From an uncultured Porphyromonadaceae bacterium (GTDB lineage: Bacteria > Bacteroidota > Bacteroidia > Bacteroidales > Muribaculaceae), in the NCBI GenBank assembly GCA_947175225.1, contig CAMWLX010000090.1, forward strand, positions 1 through 10,247: DNA of 10,247 nucleotides, read 5' to 3'. Position 1 is the stretch's first letter. Every line of letters starts with the position of its first letter. The notes under the pieces are model-generated. The model saw only the letters and a program-made list of their open reading frames with translations, was not told the DNA's origin and made no database searches. Shown piece by piece: positions 1 to 6,817 of the stretch. The translations under genes and the position numbers were made by a program.

Positions 1-19
1 ATTCTACTGAAATTGGAAT

Positions 20-77
20 TGTGTGAGCATATTTCTATGAAAAGACGAGTAGCTTTGGCAGAATTGTAGCTCACACA
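20..77. repeat. 9-bp inverted repeat beyond the operon end
   Basis: TGTGTGAGC at 20-28 is mirrored exactly by GCTCACACA at 69-77, with 40 nt between the arms. A short direct repeat, GAATTGT, also occurs at 16-22 and 61-67, so the two sides share both direct and inverted similarity. The pair lies about 45-100 nt beyond the stop of the last operon gene. It could be a transcript-end structure, an operator, or chance. The long loop and the lack of a T-run make it a poor classical terminator. Confidence 0.4.
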
Positions 78-93
78 GAGGGCACACAGAGGG
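72..93. repeat. Perfect 11-bp tandem duplication (CACACAGAGGG x2)
   Basis: CACACAGAGGG is present twice without a gap or mismatch, at 72-82 and 83-93. It lies 29 nt beyond the stop codon of the last minus-strand gene and overlaps the right arm of the inverted repeat at 20-77. The 121 nt to the window's left edge hold no coding region I can support. Confidence 0.75.
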
Positions 94-121
94 GAATCTT
101 AAAGATTGTCCGGGAGGCTTT

Positions 122-1069
122 TCATGGTTCTTTCTCCAGCTCAAGGCGTAGCTTTTTGCACATGCGCTCATGGCGGCCTACCATGTAGATGAGGAGGATA
201 TTCATTACTGTCACTTCAAAAGCAAAATATATCCAGGGCATCTGAAGCACGAGTATCGATATGAATAGAGCCCAGCTCCTGACATTGAAACTCAAGATAT
301 TGGTATATTTCATCAAAGGACGGCTCAGCTGCCGGAATTTCTCTGCAAATTCCTTTGGAATATGCGAGTGATATTTCACATAAAGCACCTTACGCAGCTT
401 CTGCATCTGAGGAGTGCAACGCTCTTGTGTGCGTGTGTAGTTAGCATAGAAGAGCATTACGAGTTTGCTGAAAAAATCCTTCTTCCACGACATGGAATGA
501 TATTTCTTCCATAGCACCTGCGCGTCTTCAAGTTCGGAACCTGATTTGCCTTTCAAGAAAAACAGATGGAACTGTCGGTAGATGTCGGCCATTGCAGCTT
601 GCTGTGAGTGGCATATGCCTGCAAGGACTCCAAGAGCCCAAATCATCCAATGATGCGCCATAAAGAAATTGGAAGTGACATTCTCACGCAGACAGATTGC
701 TATGTAGATTGACACAAACCAAAGGTCGGAGCTGACACCATCAAGAATACGCCCGAGACGGGAATATTGCTTGGTCATTCGGGCAAGCTGCCCATCGGCA
801 CTGTCGTAAGAGTTAGCCCATATCAGCAAGAACATGCCGATCAAGTTAATCCAGAAGTTGTTGTAGTAGAAAGCGATGCCGGCTCCGATTCCAATGAAGA
901 TGGAGGCTATTGTGATGGCATTGGGATGAATGCCAAGTTTTCTCGCTATGACAGCCCAAGTAAAACCAATGGGGCGGTAAAAGATCAGGTCGAACCATTC
1001 TTCGGTGTCGCTGCTCTTAAGACTACCCTTATATTCTTCTTTAAGTTTTTGATATCTTGATTTTTCCAT
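122..1069 (-). CDS. Large CDP-alcohol phosphatidyltransferase family protein (second copy in operon)
   Basis: This is a 315-residue inner-membrane enzyme of the CDP-alcohol phosphotransferase superfamily, which joins a CDP-linked lipid or alcohol to a second alcohol with release of CMP. The diagnostic block is at residues 89-115: D89-x2-D92-G93-x2-A96-R97, eight residues, G106, x3, D110. The last aspartate, usually four residues after the third, is a serine (S114) here and an aspartate follows at 115. Hydrophobic segments lie near 52-85, 115-157 and 262-297. A basic, largely hydrophilic insert of about 90 residues (163-255) makes the protein longer than the usual 180-230 residues. The start is 9 nt downstream of the acyltransferase stop, so it is probably the last gene of the operon. 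The substrate cannot be read from sequence. It may make another phospholipid or inositol lipid. The superfamily is sure, the reaction is not. Confidence 0.88.
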   Translation of the reverse strand: MEKSRYQKLKEEYKGSLKSSDTEEWFDLIFYRPIGFTWAVIARKLGIHPNAITIASIFIGIGAGIAFYYNNFWINLIGMFLLIWANSYDSADGQLARMTKQYSRLGRILDGVSSDLWFVSIYIAICLRENVTSNFFMAHHWMIWALGVLAGICHSQQAAMADIYRQFHLFFLKGKSGSELEDAQVLWKKYHSMSWKKDFFSKLVMLFYANYTRTQERCTPQMQKLRKVLYVKYHSHIPKEFAEKFRQLSRPLMKYTNILSFNVRSWALFISILVLQMPWIYFAFEVTVMNILLIYMVGRHERMCKKLRLELEKEP

Positions 1070-1078
1070 ATGTCAATT

Positions 1079-1966
1079 TTATTTGATGGCTCTTAGTGCA
1101 TATGTCTTTTCGCGTAGGAACTTGCCTAACTCTTCGGGCGATGAATTGTGGGATGCTATGTCTTCAACGCTGATAGGGTCGCCAATTGAAATGTGTATTT
1201 CCTTTCCTCTCTTGCGGAACACTTCTGCCGGAAGCCTGAGTGAACGTGCCGGCCAACATGCGTGCCCGAGGAAGTTAAACCACCAACTGTTGCTGCCATG
1301 GAAATAGATGGGAATCACAGGCACTTTTGCTTTCCCTATTATCTGCAATACAGATTTCTGCCAAGGACGGTCTTCAAGGTGCCCATGAATATCCACCTTG
1401 CTCATAGCTCCTGCCGGGAAGAAACCGAGAGGTTTTCCTTCCTTCACTTGCCTTAATGCCTCGCGGATGCCATTTACAGACACCTGACGCTTTGCCGGGT
1501 CTTTGCTGCTCCAGGCATCCACTGCAATGAAGTTGGGGCGCATTGCAGAGATTTTATTGAGAATCATATTCACCATCACCTTAAAGTCAGGGAATCGACG
1601 TGTGATCAGATAGATGAGGGTGATTCCATCGAGAGCACCGAAAGGATGGTTGGAGACAGTGATGAAATGCCCATTCGGCATATTGTCGATGACTTCTTGG
1701 CCATCAACTCTAAGTTTAAGCTTGAAGTCTTCTTCGACCATGCGTTTTACGAACTCCGGTCCGGGAGTGTCACACCAACGACCATGCACAGCGTTGACTT
1801 CATCAACCTGCAAAAAATGCAATAACCAATTGACGAGTTTTTTATGCCCTTTGAGTTTGGGCACCATCTCAGCGATGTCATCATAGTTGAGGACATCCGG
1901 ACGAACATTGTGCTTATCACGCATTTCAGCGTGGTATTGTTTTTTTTCTTCTTCGGTCATAGTCAT
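1079..1966 (-). CDS. PlsC-type lysophospholipid/glycerol acyltransferase
   Basis: This 295-residue protein carries the acyltransferase motifs in order. N106-H107 and D113 form the catalytic His-Asp block, with five residues between H and D, the HX5D variant rather than HX4D. FPAG at 183-186 within a G-F-F-P-A-G-x-M-S run is the glycerol-phosphate or acceptor block, and VPVIPIYFHG at 215-224 is block IV. Such enzymes transfer an acyl group from acyl-CoA or acyl-ACP to a lysolipid or an amino- or hydroxy-lipid at the inner membrane face. There is no clear transmembrane helix, so membrane attachment is probably peripheral. The gene begins 14 nt after the Aur1-like gene stop and ends 9 nt before the second phosphatidyltransferase, so it is co-transcribed. 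A second in-frame ATG two codons in (1960) is an equally possible start. The context suggests it acylates a lipid made by this operon; the substrate is unknown. Confidence 0.88.
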   Translation of the reverse strand: MTMTEEEKKQYHAEMRDKHNVRPDVLNYDDIAEMVPKLKGHKKLVNWLLHFLQVDEVNAVHGRWCDTPGPEFVKRMVEEDFKLKLRVDGQEVIDNMPNGHFITVSNHPFGALDGITLIYLITRRFPDFKVMVNMILNKISAMRPNFIAVDAWSSKDPAKRQVSVNGIREALRQVKEGKPLGFFPAGAMSKVDIHGHLEDRPWQKSVLQIIGKAKVPVIPIYFHGSNSWWFNFLGHACWPARSLRLPAEVFRKRGKEIHISIGDPISVEDIASHNSSPEELGKFLREKTYALRAIK

Positions 1967-1980
1967 GCGTGTTGCGTTTT

Positions 1981-2973
1981 TTACGTTGTATGTCGTGGTT
2001 TATTTTGGGGTGTTATGTAGGCGGCATATTGTAGTAGCCATCGGCGGAAGGGAGGGATGCGCATCAATACACATTCAAAAAGAGCCACTGCGATAAAGGA
2101 GCATACAATGCCGCCGCATACGTCAAGTATGTAATGATGCGAAGTATAGACGGCTGTAAACCATATGCCTAAAGTCACAGTCCCCAAAATGCATTTCCAA
2201 ACTCGACTGCTTCCGATGATGAAAGAATAGATGAATGCCACAAAAGTATAAGCCGAGTGAAGCGAAGGCATCGCAGCGAAGACATTGGAATTACGGGTAT
2301 ATAGACTGTGGAATACTGAGAGTCCTGTCATATCATCGAAACGCCCGAGTCCGGCGACATCTCCGGGAGTGCCCACGATTGGCTCAAAACCATGATTAGC
2401 CACATACCATGGAGGGGCAGCCGGATGGATGTAATAGCCGGCAAATCCAATGAGATTTACGAGAAGGAAGACGAGTGCAAACCTGAGATAGCCGTATTCT
2501 TTGCCTGAAAAATATAACCAAAGTCCATAGAAGATTGGGAGGGGCACCCAGCAGAGATAAAACAACCCTGCAAAAAAATCCATTATCGGATGATGGTGGA
2601 GGGCAAAAAACTCATTCGGGGTCAATAATACGCCTTCGCTAAAGATTCCAAACAGAGATTTCTCAGTTTCATATAGCTGTCTGACGTCGACGGGGTTGAC
2701 TTCATAATTAGGGAGCAGATTCATCCAGTCGTAGCTTATGCCAAAGAGAGCAAAGGGAATGAGGGCTACGACCAGCTTGCGTGTAGATGGCGCAGTAAAG
2801 AAAAGCCCACCTATCAATATTGCTAAAAAGATATGCTCCGGGCGAAACCCGATGAATAGGGCAGTGACGGTCAGCCACACCGCAAGAGCAGCTATGCAGG
2901 CTATCGCCTCACGAATCTTTGGCAAGCCGAACAGATGATGCTGAGATCGGGTTAAGGAATGGATAGATTTCAT
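1981..2973 (-). CDS. Aur1-like PAP2 family protein, probable inositol phosphorylceramide synthase
   Basis: This 330-residue polytopic membrane protein has the signature blocks of the Aur1/inositol-phosphorylceramide synthase branch of the PAP2 superfamily. HPAAPPWY is at 183-190, a GDVAGLGRFD segment at 204-213, AMPSLHS at 234-240 with H239, and TSHHYILD at 277-284 with H280 and D284. H239, H280 and D284 match the yeast Aur1 triad H255/H294/D298, including the four-residue H-to-D spacing. About six to seven hydrophobic spans are visible, the first near 25-60. Known family members transfer phosphoinositol from phosphatidylinositol to ceramide. By inference this one would make inositol phosphoceramide from the phosphatidylinositol produced by the neighbouring synthase and phosphatase. 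It starts 6 nt after the stop of the phosphatidyltransferase gene. An alternative is a generic PAP2 lipid phosphatase, but the HPAAPPWY block argues against that. Confidence 0.87.
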   Translation of the reverse strand: MKSIHSLTRSQHHLFGLPKIREAIACIAALAVWLTVTALFIGFRPEHIFLAILIGGLFFTAPSTRKLVVALIPFALFGISYDWMNLLPNYEVNPVDVRQLYETEKSLFGIFSEGVLLTPNEFFALHHHPIMDFFAGLFYLCWVPLPIFYGLWLYFSGKEYGYLRFALVFLLVNLIGFAGYYIHPAAPPWYVANHGFEPIVGTPGDVAGLGRFDDMTGLSVFHSLYTRNSNVFAAMPSLHSAYTFVAFIYSFIIGSSRVWKCILGTVTLGIWFTAVYTSHHYILDVCGGIVCSFIAVALFECVLMRIPPFRRWLLQYAAYITPQNKPRHTT

Positions 2974-2979
2974 TTTAGA

Positions 2980-3666
2980 TCAGACAAGATGTTTTTTCAT
3001 GTACTGAATGCGGGCAATGGCTGTCAGGTTGGTAAACACAGCCATCACTCCCATAGCTATGGCTACTATCCACAGAGGATTGAAAGAGGAGCCCCCTGCC
3101 TGTCCGCAAATGCCGGAAGCAAGCAGTGAGAGTGCAGTCACGACCACTCTTTCCGGACGCTGCATGAAGCCAATCTTGCAGACTACTCCTAAGCCTTCCC
3201 CTCTTGCACGGGTGTAGCTGACAAGCAGCGAACCCATAAGGGCAAGGAATGTGAGCAATGCAGCAATATCCCATCCTTGGCTAAGAAACAGATATGCTAC
3301 AGCCCCCACTGTGACAAACTCACAATAGCGGTCGAGAACAGAGTCAAAGAAAGCTCCGAATGTGGAAGAAAGTCCTCCAAGGCGAGCAGCCTGCCCATCA
3401 AGCATATCAAATAGGGAGAATCCGATGATCAGCCCTCCGCCCCAGGTCAATAGGCTCCAATCTAAGCCTTCCTTTTGCGAGCAGTATGCTCCCCATCCTA
3501 TCACGATGGCAGCGGCAAGGTTTCCTAAAAAGCCTATGAATGTGATAATGTTAGGAGTGATCCCAATTTGTAGGAGTAGGCGTACGAAAGGATTTATCAC
3601 GACGTAGATCCCTTGCTGAAGGGAGTCTCTTGCAGACTTGGCAGATTTCTTTATTGAGTCGATCAT
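2980..3666 (-). CDS. CDP-alcohol phosphatidyltransferase, probable phosphatidylinositol-phosphate synthase
   Basis: This 228-residue integral membrane enzyme carries a textbook CDP-alcohol phosphotransferase motif at 87-112: D87-x2-D90-G91-x2-A94-R95, eight residues, G104-x3-D108-x3-D112. A typical NPFVRLL...GITPN opening (25-39) precedes the first membrane span, and hydrophobic stretches follow near 42-60, 73-86, 115-128, 134-152, 173-186 and 197-216. A R170-P-E-R173 segment after the fourth span resembles inositol-phosphate-using members from actinobacteria and archaea. In bacteria such enzymes condense CDP-diacylglycerol with inositol 3-phosphate to give phosphatidylinositol phosphate. The assignment to inositol rests mainly on context: an Aur1-like gene 6 nt downstream and a PgpA-like phosphatase two genes upstream. 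A phosphatidylglycerophosphate synthase is the main alternative. Confidence 0.87.
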   Translation of the reverse strand: MIDSIKKSAKSARDSLQQGIYVVINPFVRLLLQIGITPNIITFIGFLGNLAAAIVIGWGAYCSQKEGLDWSLLTWGGGLIIGFSLFDMLDGQAARLGGLSSTFGAFFDSVLDRYCEFVTVGAVAYLFLSQGWDIAALLTFLALMGSLLVSYTRARGEGLGVVCKIGFMQRPERVVVTALSLLASGICGQAGGSSFNPLWIVAIAMGVMAVFTNLTAIARIQYMKKHLV

Positions 3667-3692
3667 AGAATTTTCAGTTTTTCAATTTTCAG
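3664..3692 (-). repeat. Direct repeat across the GtrA/phosphatidyltransferase junction
   Basis: Read on the minus strand, ACTGAAAATT occurs twice at a 15-nt period. The first copy contains the TGA stop of the GtrA-family gene and the second ends three bases before the ATG of the phosphatidyltransferase gene. The junction therefore consists almost wholly of one repeated element, A-rich as usual for Bacteroidetes leaders without a Shine-Dalgarno sequence. Confidence 0.55.
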
Positions 3693-4273
3693 TCTTTGTG
3701 GTGGATATGGAGGAAATTTAGCAAAGATGTCATAAAGCGGACTGCATACGGGTCGAACTTTGACGGACGATATACGAAGTTTCTCTGCAATATGAAATTC
3801 CAAAACCAGGAGACAAGCAGCGACATGACAAGTCGGGCAGTGGAGTAATATCCGGCAGCCTTGAATCCCATTTCCTCAAGAATATGCCATTTTTTTAAGA
3901 GGATATAAAGGAGTTCCGTGCCACCGGAATTTAAGATCAGATTCCCAAGCCATACCAAGGCGTATTTCACTACGACAGCTTTCCAAGGGCAATTCTCAGC
4001 CCTGAAAGTAAACTTATAGCAGATGATGCAATTGACAATGCCTCCTGCCACTACGCCGATGCCGGTAGCAAGCCATGAAAGATGCTGATTGAAGATCCAA
4101 TAAAACATCACGAAGCCGACAATGAAATCGACCCAACCGGAAGCTTGACTGGAGACGGCAGAGCGCAAGAATGTAGGCACGAGCGACTTGCTCTTCAAAA
4201 GAGTATTGCCAATCTGCTTCAAACTATGGTTGTGATGCTCAGCATCTGTTGTTGTTTTCTGGTCTGTTTCCAT
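3689..4273 (-). CDS. GtrA-family four-helix membrane protein
   Basis: This 194-residue protein has a hydrophilic, His-containing N-terminus (1-35) and four membrane spans at about 47-61, 67-86, 103-126 and 143-163. That is the layout of the GtrA family (PF04138). Family-typical residues are N81 to F90 (N-x4-YKFTF) at the end of the second helix and W158-N-F-x2-Q163-R164-x-F166-V167 at the end of the fourth. GtrA proteins are linked to translocation of lipid-linked sugars, such as undecaprenyl-phosphate glucose, across the inner membrane. Lying 22 nt before the probable phosphatidylinositol-phosphate synthase, it is a candidate for moving or organising the operon's lipid product, but no substrate residue supports that directly. 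The start follows the pgpA stop by 39 nt. Family membership is well supported; the specific role is inferred. Confidence 0.85.
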   Translation of the reverse strand: METDQKTTTDAEHHNHSLKQIGNTLLKSKSLVPTFLRSAVSSQASGWVDFIVGFVMFYWIFNQHLSWLATGIGVVAGGIVNCIICYKFTFRAENCPWKAVVVKYALVWLGNLILNSGGTELLYILLKKWHILEEMGFKAAGYYSTARLVMSLLVSWFWNFILQRNFVYRPSKFDPYAVRFMTSLLNFLHIHHKD

Positions 4274-4312
4274 GGTGTTGGAAAAAATGTGGTTATATAC
4301 TTAAGAAGTATG

Positions 4313-4825
4313 TTAGATCAATAATAATATTATTTCCACTATTATGGCTGAATATATAGCTGCAAGTATATCGTCGGCCATCATACCCCATCCTCCCGGG
4401 AAAGCTTCCATCTTCCGTATGCCTAAAGGCTTGAAGATATCAAAGATTCTGAACAATGCAAGCGACACGAGAATCAGCCACCAAGGAGCCACTTGAGGAC
4501 CGCCGCAAAGCGGGAGAAGCGAGATAAGCTGCCCTACTGTCTCATCCACACAGGCGGCTACGGGGTCTTTTCCCCAATATTTCTCTGAAACGCCACTTGC
4601 CCATGTCCCGGCTATTGTAAAGAACAATATCTCAATAATGGTCAGGATAAAAGCAATGTTGCCGGGACACCATATGTAGAGCGGTAGCCATAGGACAATC
4701 CCTACAATCGCTCCCCATGTCCCGGGAGCAATCGGAAGGAAACCCGCTCCAAACGATGTGGCGATTAACTTTGGGAAGAGTGGAAATTTCTCATCCGTAA
4801 TAGGTATAGGTCTTCTTGATTTCAT
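4313..4825 (-). CDS. pgpA: PgpA-family phosphatase, probable phosphatidylinositol-phosphate phosphatase
   Basis: This 170-residue membrane phosphatase shows the PgpA hallmarks in order: GFLPIAPGTWG at 28-38, D94-E95-x-V-G98-Q99, F125-R126-x2-D129-x2-K132-P133, E140, and GGWGMMADD at 144-152 with D151 and D152. Three to four hydrophobic spans lie near 38-52, 57-76, 113-126 and 152-170. PgpA classically removes the phosphate from phosphatidylglycerophosphate. Beside a candidate phosphatidylinositol-phosphate synthase and an Aur1-like enzyme, it more likely dephosphorylates phosphatidylinositol phosphate, the role proposed for the PgpA homologue of the B. thetaiotaomicron inositol lipid locus. 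The ATG at 4825 is preferred over an upstream in-frame start because it forms an ATGA overlap with the preceding gene's stop and the 43 extra residues have no PgpA character. A housekeeping phosphatidylglycerophosphatase role cannot be excluded. Confidence 0.92.
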   Translation of the reverse strand: MKSRRPIPITDEKFPLFPKLIATSFGAGFLPIAPGTWGAIVGIVLWLPLYIWCPGNIAFILTIIEILFFTIAGTWASGVSEKYWGKDPVAACVDETVGQLISLLPLCGGPQVAPWWLILVSLALFRIFDIFKPLGIRKMEAFPGGWGMMADDILAAIYSAIIVEIILLLI

Positions 4826-5691
4826 GTCTTGCTTTTTTTCGAGGCCGAAATAGCTTTCCGGACCCGTGACAACACTGATTTTGCAATAGCGCGGGCAGCC
4901 TCTTTTCTGATAGGGGCGAAACTGGGCCAATCGTCGAAATTCACAAGATGACATTCATTCGATGGGTCGAGCACGATATCGCATCCAAACACATCTACAT
5001 TAAGCACTTCAGCAGCCTTCATGCATATTTCTTTCACCCTTTCGCAAAGCGAAGGATTCAAAGCATCACCGGCTTTTTCCAGTCGTGCGCTTCTGAACGG
5101 CATAAACGAATGGAACCATCCTGAAGAGGCTACGCCATAGCAGCGGATTTTCTCACCTTCAATATCCTTGCTGATGACGGCTTTTGAAATCCGGCGGAAG
5201 AAGAATTCATGAAGGATTTCCTGAGCTTCCTCCGCATGGCGGCAACGTGCATTGTCTTCAAGATGATGCACCGGAGCATCACCTTTCTTGACCCAACACG
5301 CGCCGAATCCTACATTCAAAAGTTGCTTCCTGATGTCTACGTCGGTATCTGCCACAAGGAATTCCGTAACGGGGATACCGGCTTGGGCAAGCAGTCGCAC
5401 CATTATCATCCTGATGCAATTCTCTATCCCATATCCTGAGTTGACCACAATTCTGCCGGCATCCTCAAGATGCTGTATCTTCTCCACGGCTTTAGAACCT
5501 CGGCACATGGCGAGAACCACATCCTCATCTATTGCGGCATCGCAGAATTCATCTTCAGAATAGACATTGACTACGCACCCTCTTTTCCGAAGTTCGGCAA
5601 CGACGGCATGAAGGATAGCCGCATCGTTGGCGATGTGGTTTGGGGAAAAGATCCCTGCCCTCAAAATTGCAGCAATCGTTATGTCGGCCAT
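4822..5691 (-). CDS. ATP-grasp-like protein of unknown substrate
   Basis: This soluble 289-residue protein has an ATP-grasp layout. An N-terminal Rossmann-like half (residues 4-90) contains a N84-S-G-Y-G87 loop. A K-rich nucleotide-binding strand follows around W133-V-K-K-G137, then the segment I172-S-K-D-I-E178-G-E-K-I-R-C-Y-G-V, and a C-terminal metal site in D234-V-F-G-C-D238 and N251-F-D253-D254-W-P-S-F258. ATP-grasp enzymes form an acyl-phosphate or phosphorylate a substrate and include amino-acid ligases and inositol polyphosphate 5/6-kinases. The usual D/E-x-N metal pair appears here as N-x-D, so the two residue types look exchanged. The gene starts 26 nt after pdxA and overlaps pgpA by 4 nt (ATGA), which implies translational coupling with the lipid phosphatase. 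A ligase or kinase acting on a lipid head group or precursor is possible. The fold call is moderate and the function unknown. Confidence 0.72.
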   Translation of the reverse strand: MADITIAAILRAGIFSPNHIANDAAILHAVVAELRKRGCVVNVYSEDEFCDAAIDEDVVLAMCRGSKAVEKIQHLEDAGRIVVNSGYGIENCIRMIMVRLLAQAGIPVTEFLVADTDVDIRKQLLNVGFGACWVKKGDAPVHHLEDNARCRHAEEAQEILHEFFFRRISKAVISKDIEGEKIRCYGVASSGWFHSFMPFRSARLEKAGDALNPSLCERVKEICMKAAEVLNVDVFGCDIVLDPSNECHLVNFDDWPSFAPIRKEAARAIAKSVLSRVRKAISASKKSKT

Positions 5692-5717
5692 GACGGTGAA
5701 GAGTGAATAGTGAATAA

Positions 5718-6797
5718 TTAATTTTCCTCCTGCCCGGGCTTCTGGCGGCGTTCCTGCTTTGCTTTTGGCATCGGATTGGCAGTGGCCTCTCTATGCATCT
5801 CGCGATTGCGAGTGAGGGATATGCCCTGATATATTGCCTGACGCATAGATGTTGGGTCGGCCTCATTTTTCCCGGCGATGTTATAGCCGGAGCCATGGTC
5901 GGGGCTGGTCCTGACATATTTCAATCCGGCAGTGTAGTTGACTCCATATTCACGCGCCAAAGCCTTAAATGGGGCCAAACCTTGGTCGTGATACATGGCG
6001 ACAATTCCGTCATATTTGGTATAGTCGCCTGAACCAAAGAATCCATCAGCTGCAAAAGGACCAAATGCAAGTATCCCTTCACTGACACATTCAGCTATAG
6101 CAGGCTCAATCTCTTGGATCTCTTCTGAGCCGAGCAGCCCATTGTCGCCATTATGAGGATTCAAGGAAAGCACGGCGATTCGGGGTTTGTCCATTCTGAA
6201 GTCGAGTCGCAAAGCAGAGTCCATATTCTTGATGGTATTGACCACAGCCTCTTTAGTGATGGCAGGTGGCACATCCCGGAGAGCCTTGTGGGTAGTCACA
6301 AGTGCCACTCGGATATCGTCGTCAAACAATATCATAGTGGCCTTCCCTTCATCGTCTGCAAGGCGCTGAGCGAGGAATTCGGTGTGCCCTGGGAAAGGAA
6401 ATTTTTCGCTATATACAGTCTTTTTATTTATAGGGGCAGTGACAATGAAGTCGATTTCTCCCTCTTCGAGAGCAATGCAGGCAGCCTCCAATGCGGCTAC
6501 CGCTGCTTCTCCAGCCTCCTTCGACGGGTGGCCGGGAGTCATCTCAAGGCCTTTGGCACAAACATCCACTACATTTATCTTGCCATTTTGGGCATGTTCG
6601 GCTGTTTTCACCGGAGTGAAGCGGAATGTCTCCGTTCCTAAGTCTCTACGCACCTGATTCAGAAGTTCTGCACTTCCGAAAATGACGGGAGTGAAGAGAT
6701 CTGTGATCTCTTCCTCGTCAAGAGCTTTTATAATGACTTCGTAGCCAATGCCGTTAAAATCTCCGTGGGTAATACCCACTCGTATAGGGTTATGCAT
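5718..6797 (-). CDS. pdxA: 4-hydroxythreonine-4-phosphate dehydrogenase
   Basis: PdxA oxidises 4-phosphohydroxy-L-threonine with NAD; the product spontaneously loses CO2 and enters the DXP-dependent pyridoxal phosphate pathway through PdxJ. The 359-residue length is slightly above the usual 330. The family blocks are complete: GITHGD-x3-GIG (8-18), VTAPINK (119-125), GHTEFLA (137-143) with metal ligand H138, NPHNGDNGLLG (213-223) with H215, MYHDQGLAPFK (268-278) with H270, and TSPDHGSGYNIAGK (297-310). H138, H215 and H270 correspond to the E. coli zinc ligands H166, H211 and H266. The last 25 or so residues are a charged, Lys/Arg/Gln-rich tail not needed for the fold. The gene follows its own strong promoter and appears to head the lipid operon. 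The start ATG at 6797 places the first motif at the expected distance. Confidence 0.95.
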   Translation of the reverse strand: MHNPIRVGITHGDFNGIGYEVIIKALDEEEITDLFTPVIFGSAELLNQVRRDLGTETFRFTPVKTAEHAQNGKINVVDVCAKGLEMTPGHPSKEAGEAAVAALEAACIALEEGEIDFIVTAPINKKTVYSEKFPFPGHTEFLAQRLADDEGKATMILFDDDIRVALVTTHKALRDVPPAITKEAVVNTIKNMDSALRLDFRMDKPRIAVLSLNPHNGDNGLLGSEEIQEIEPAIAECVSEGILAFGPFAADGFFGSGDYTKYDGIVAMYHDQGLAPFKALAREYGVNYTAGLKYVRTSPDHGSGYNIAGKNEADPTSMRQAIYQGISLTRNREMHREATANPMPKAKQERRQKPGQEEN

Positions 6798-6817
6798 AAT
6801 TTTGTCAGTTTAACTTT

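Noticed and set aside
95..107. AATCTT-A-AAGATT palindrome as a terminator of the operon
   Set aside because: The arms leave a single central base, so a hairpin would keep only about four A/T-rich pairs, and no T-run follows.
2975..3274. 99-residue minus-strand ORF inside the probable PIP synthase gene
   Set aside because: It is a shifted-frame reading of the phosphatidyltransferase gene, with an implausible Cys/His/Ser-rich composition.
4297..4311. Terminator or regulatory hairpin between pgpA and the GtrA gene (ATACTT/AAGTAT, 3-nt loop)
   Set aside because: A six-pair AT-rich stem is too weak, no T-run follows, and the 39-nt junction otherwise looks like an ordinary operon spacer.
4826..4954. 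N-terminal extension of the PgpA-like protein by 43 residues to an upstream ATG
   Set aside because: The extra residues are Arg/Cys-rich with no PgpA character and lie within the ATP-grasp coding region. The ATG at 4825 forms an ATGA overlap with the preceding stop and puts the first motif at the expected place.
6153..6641. 162-residue plus-strand ORF inside pdxA
   Set aside because: It is fully antisense to a well-conserved pdxA with all motifs intact, and no family features are seen in its translation.
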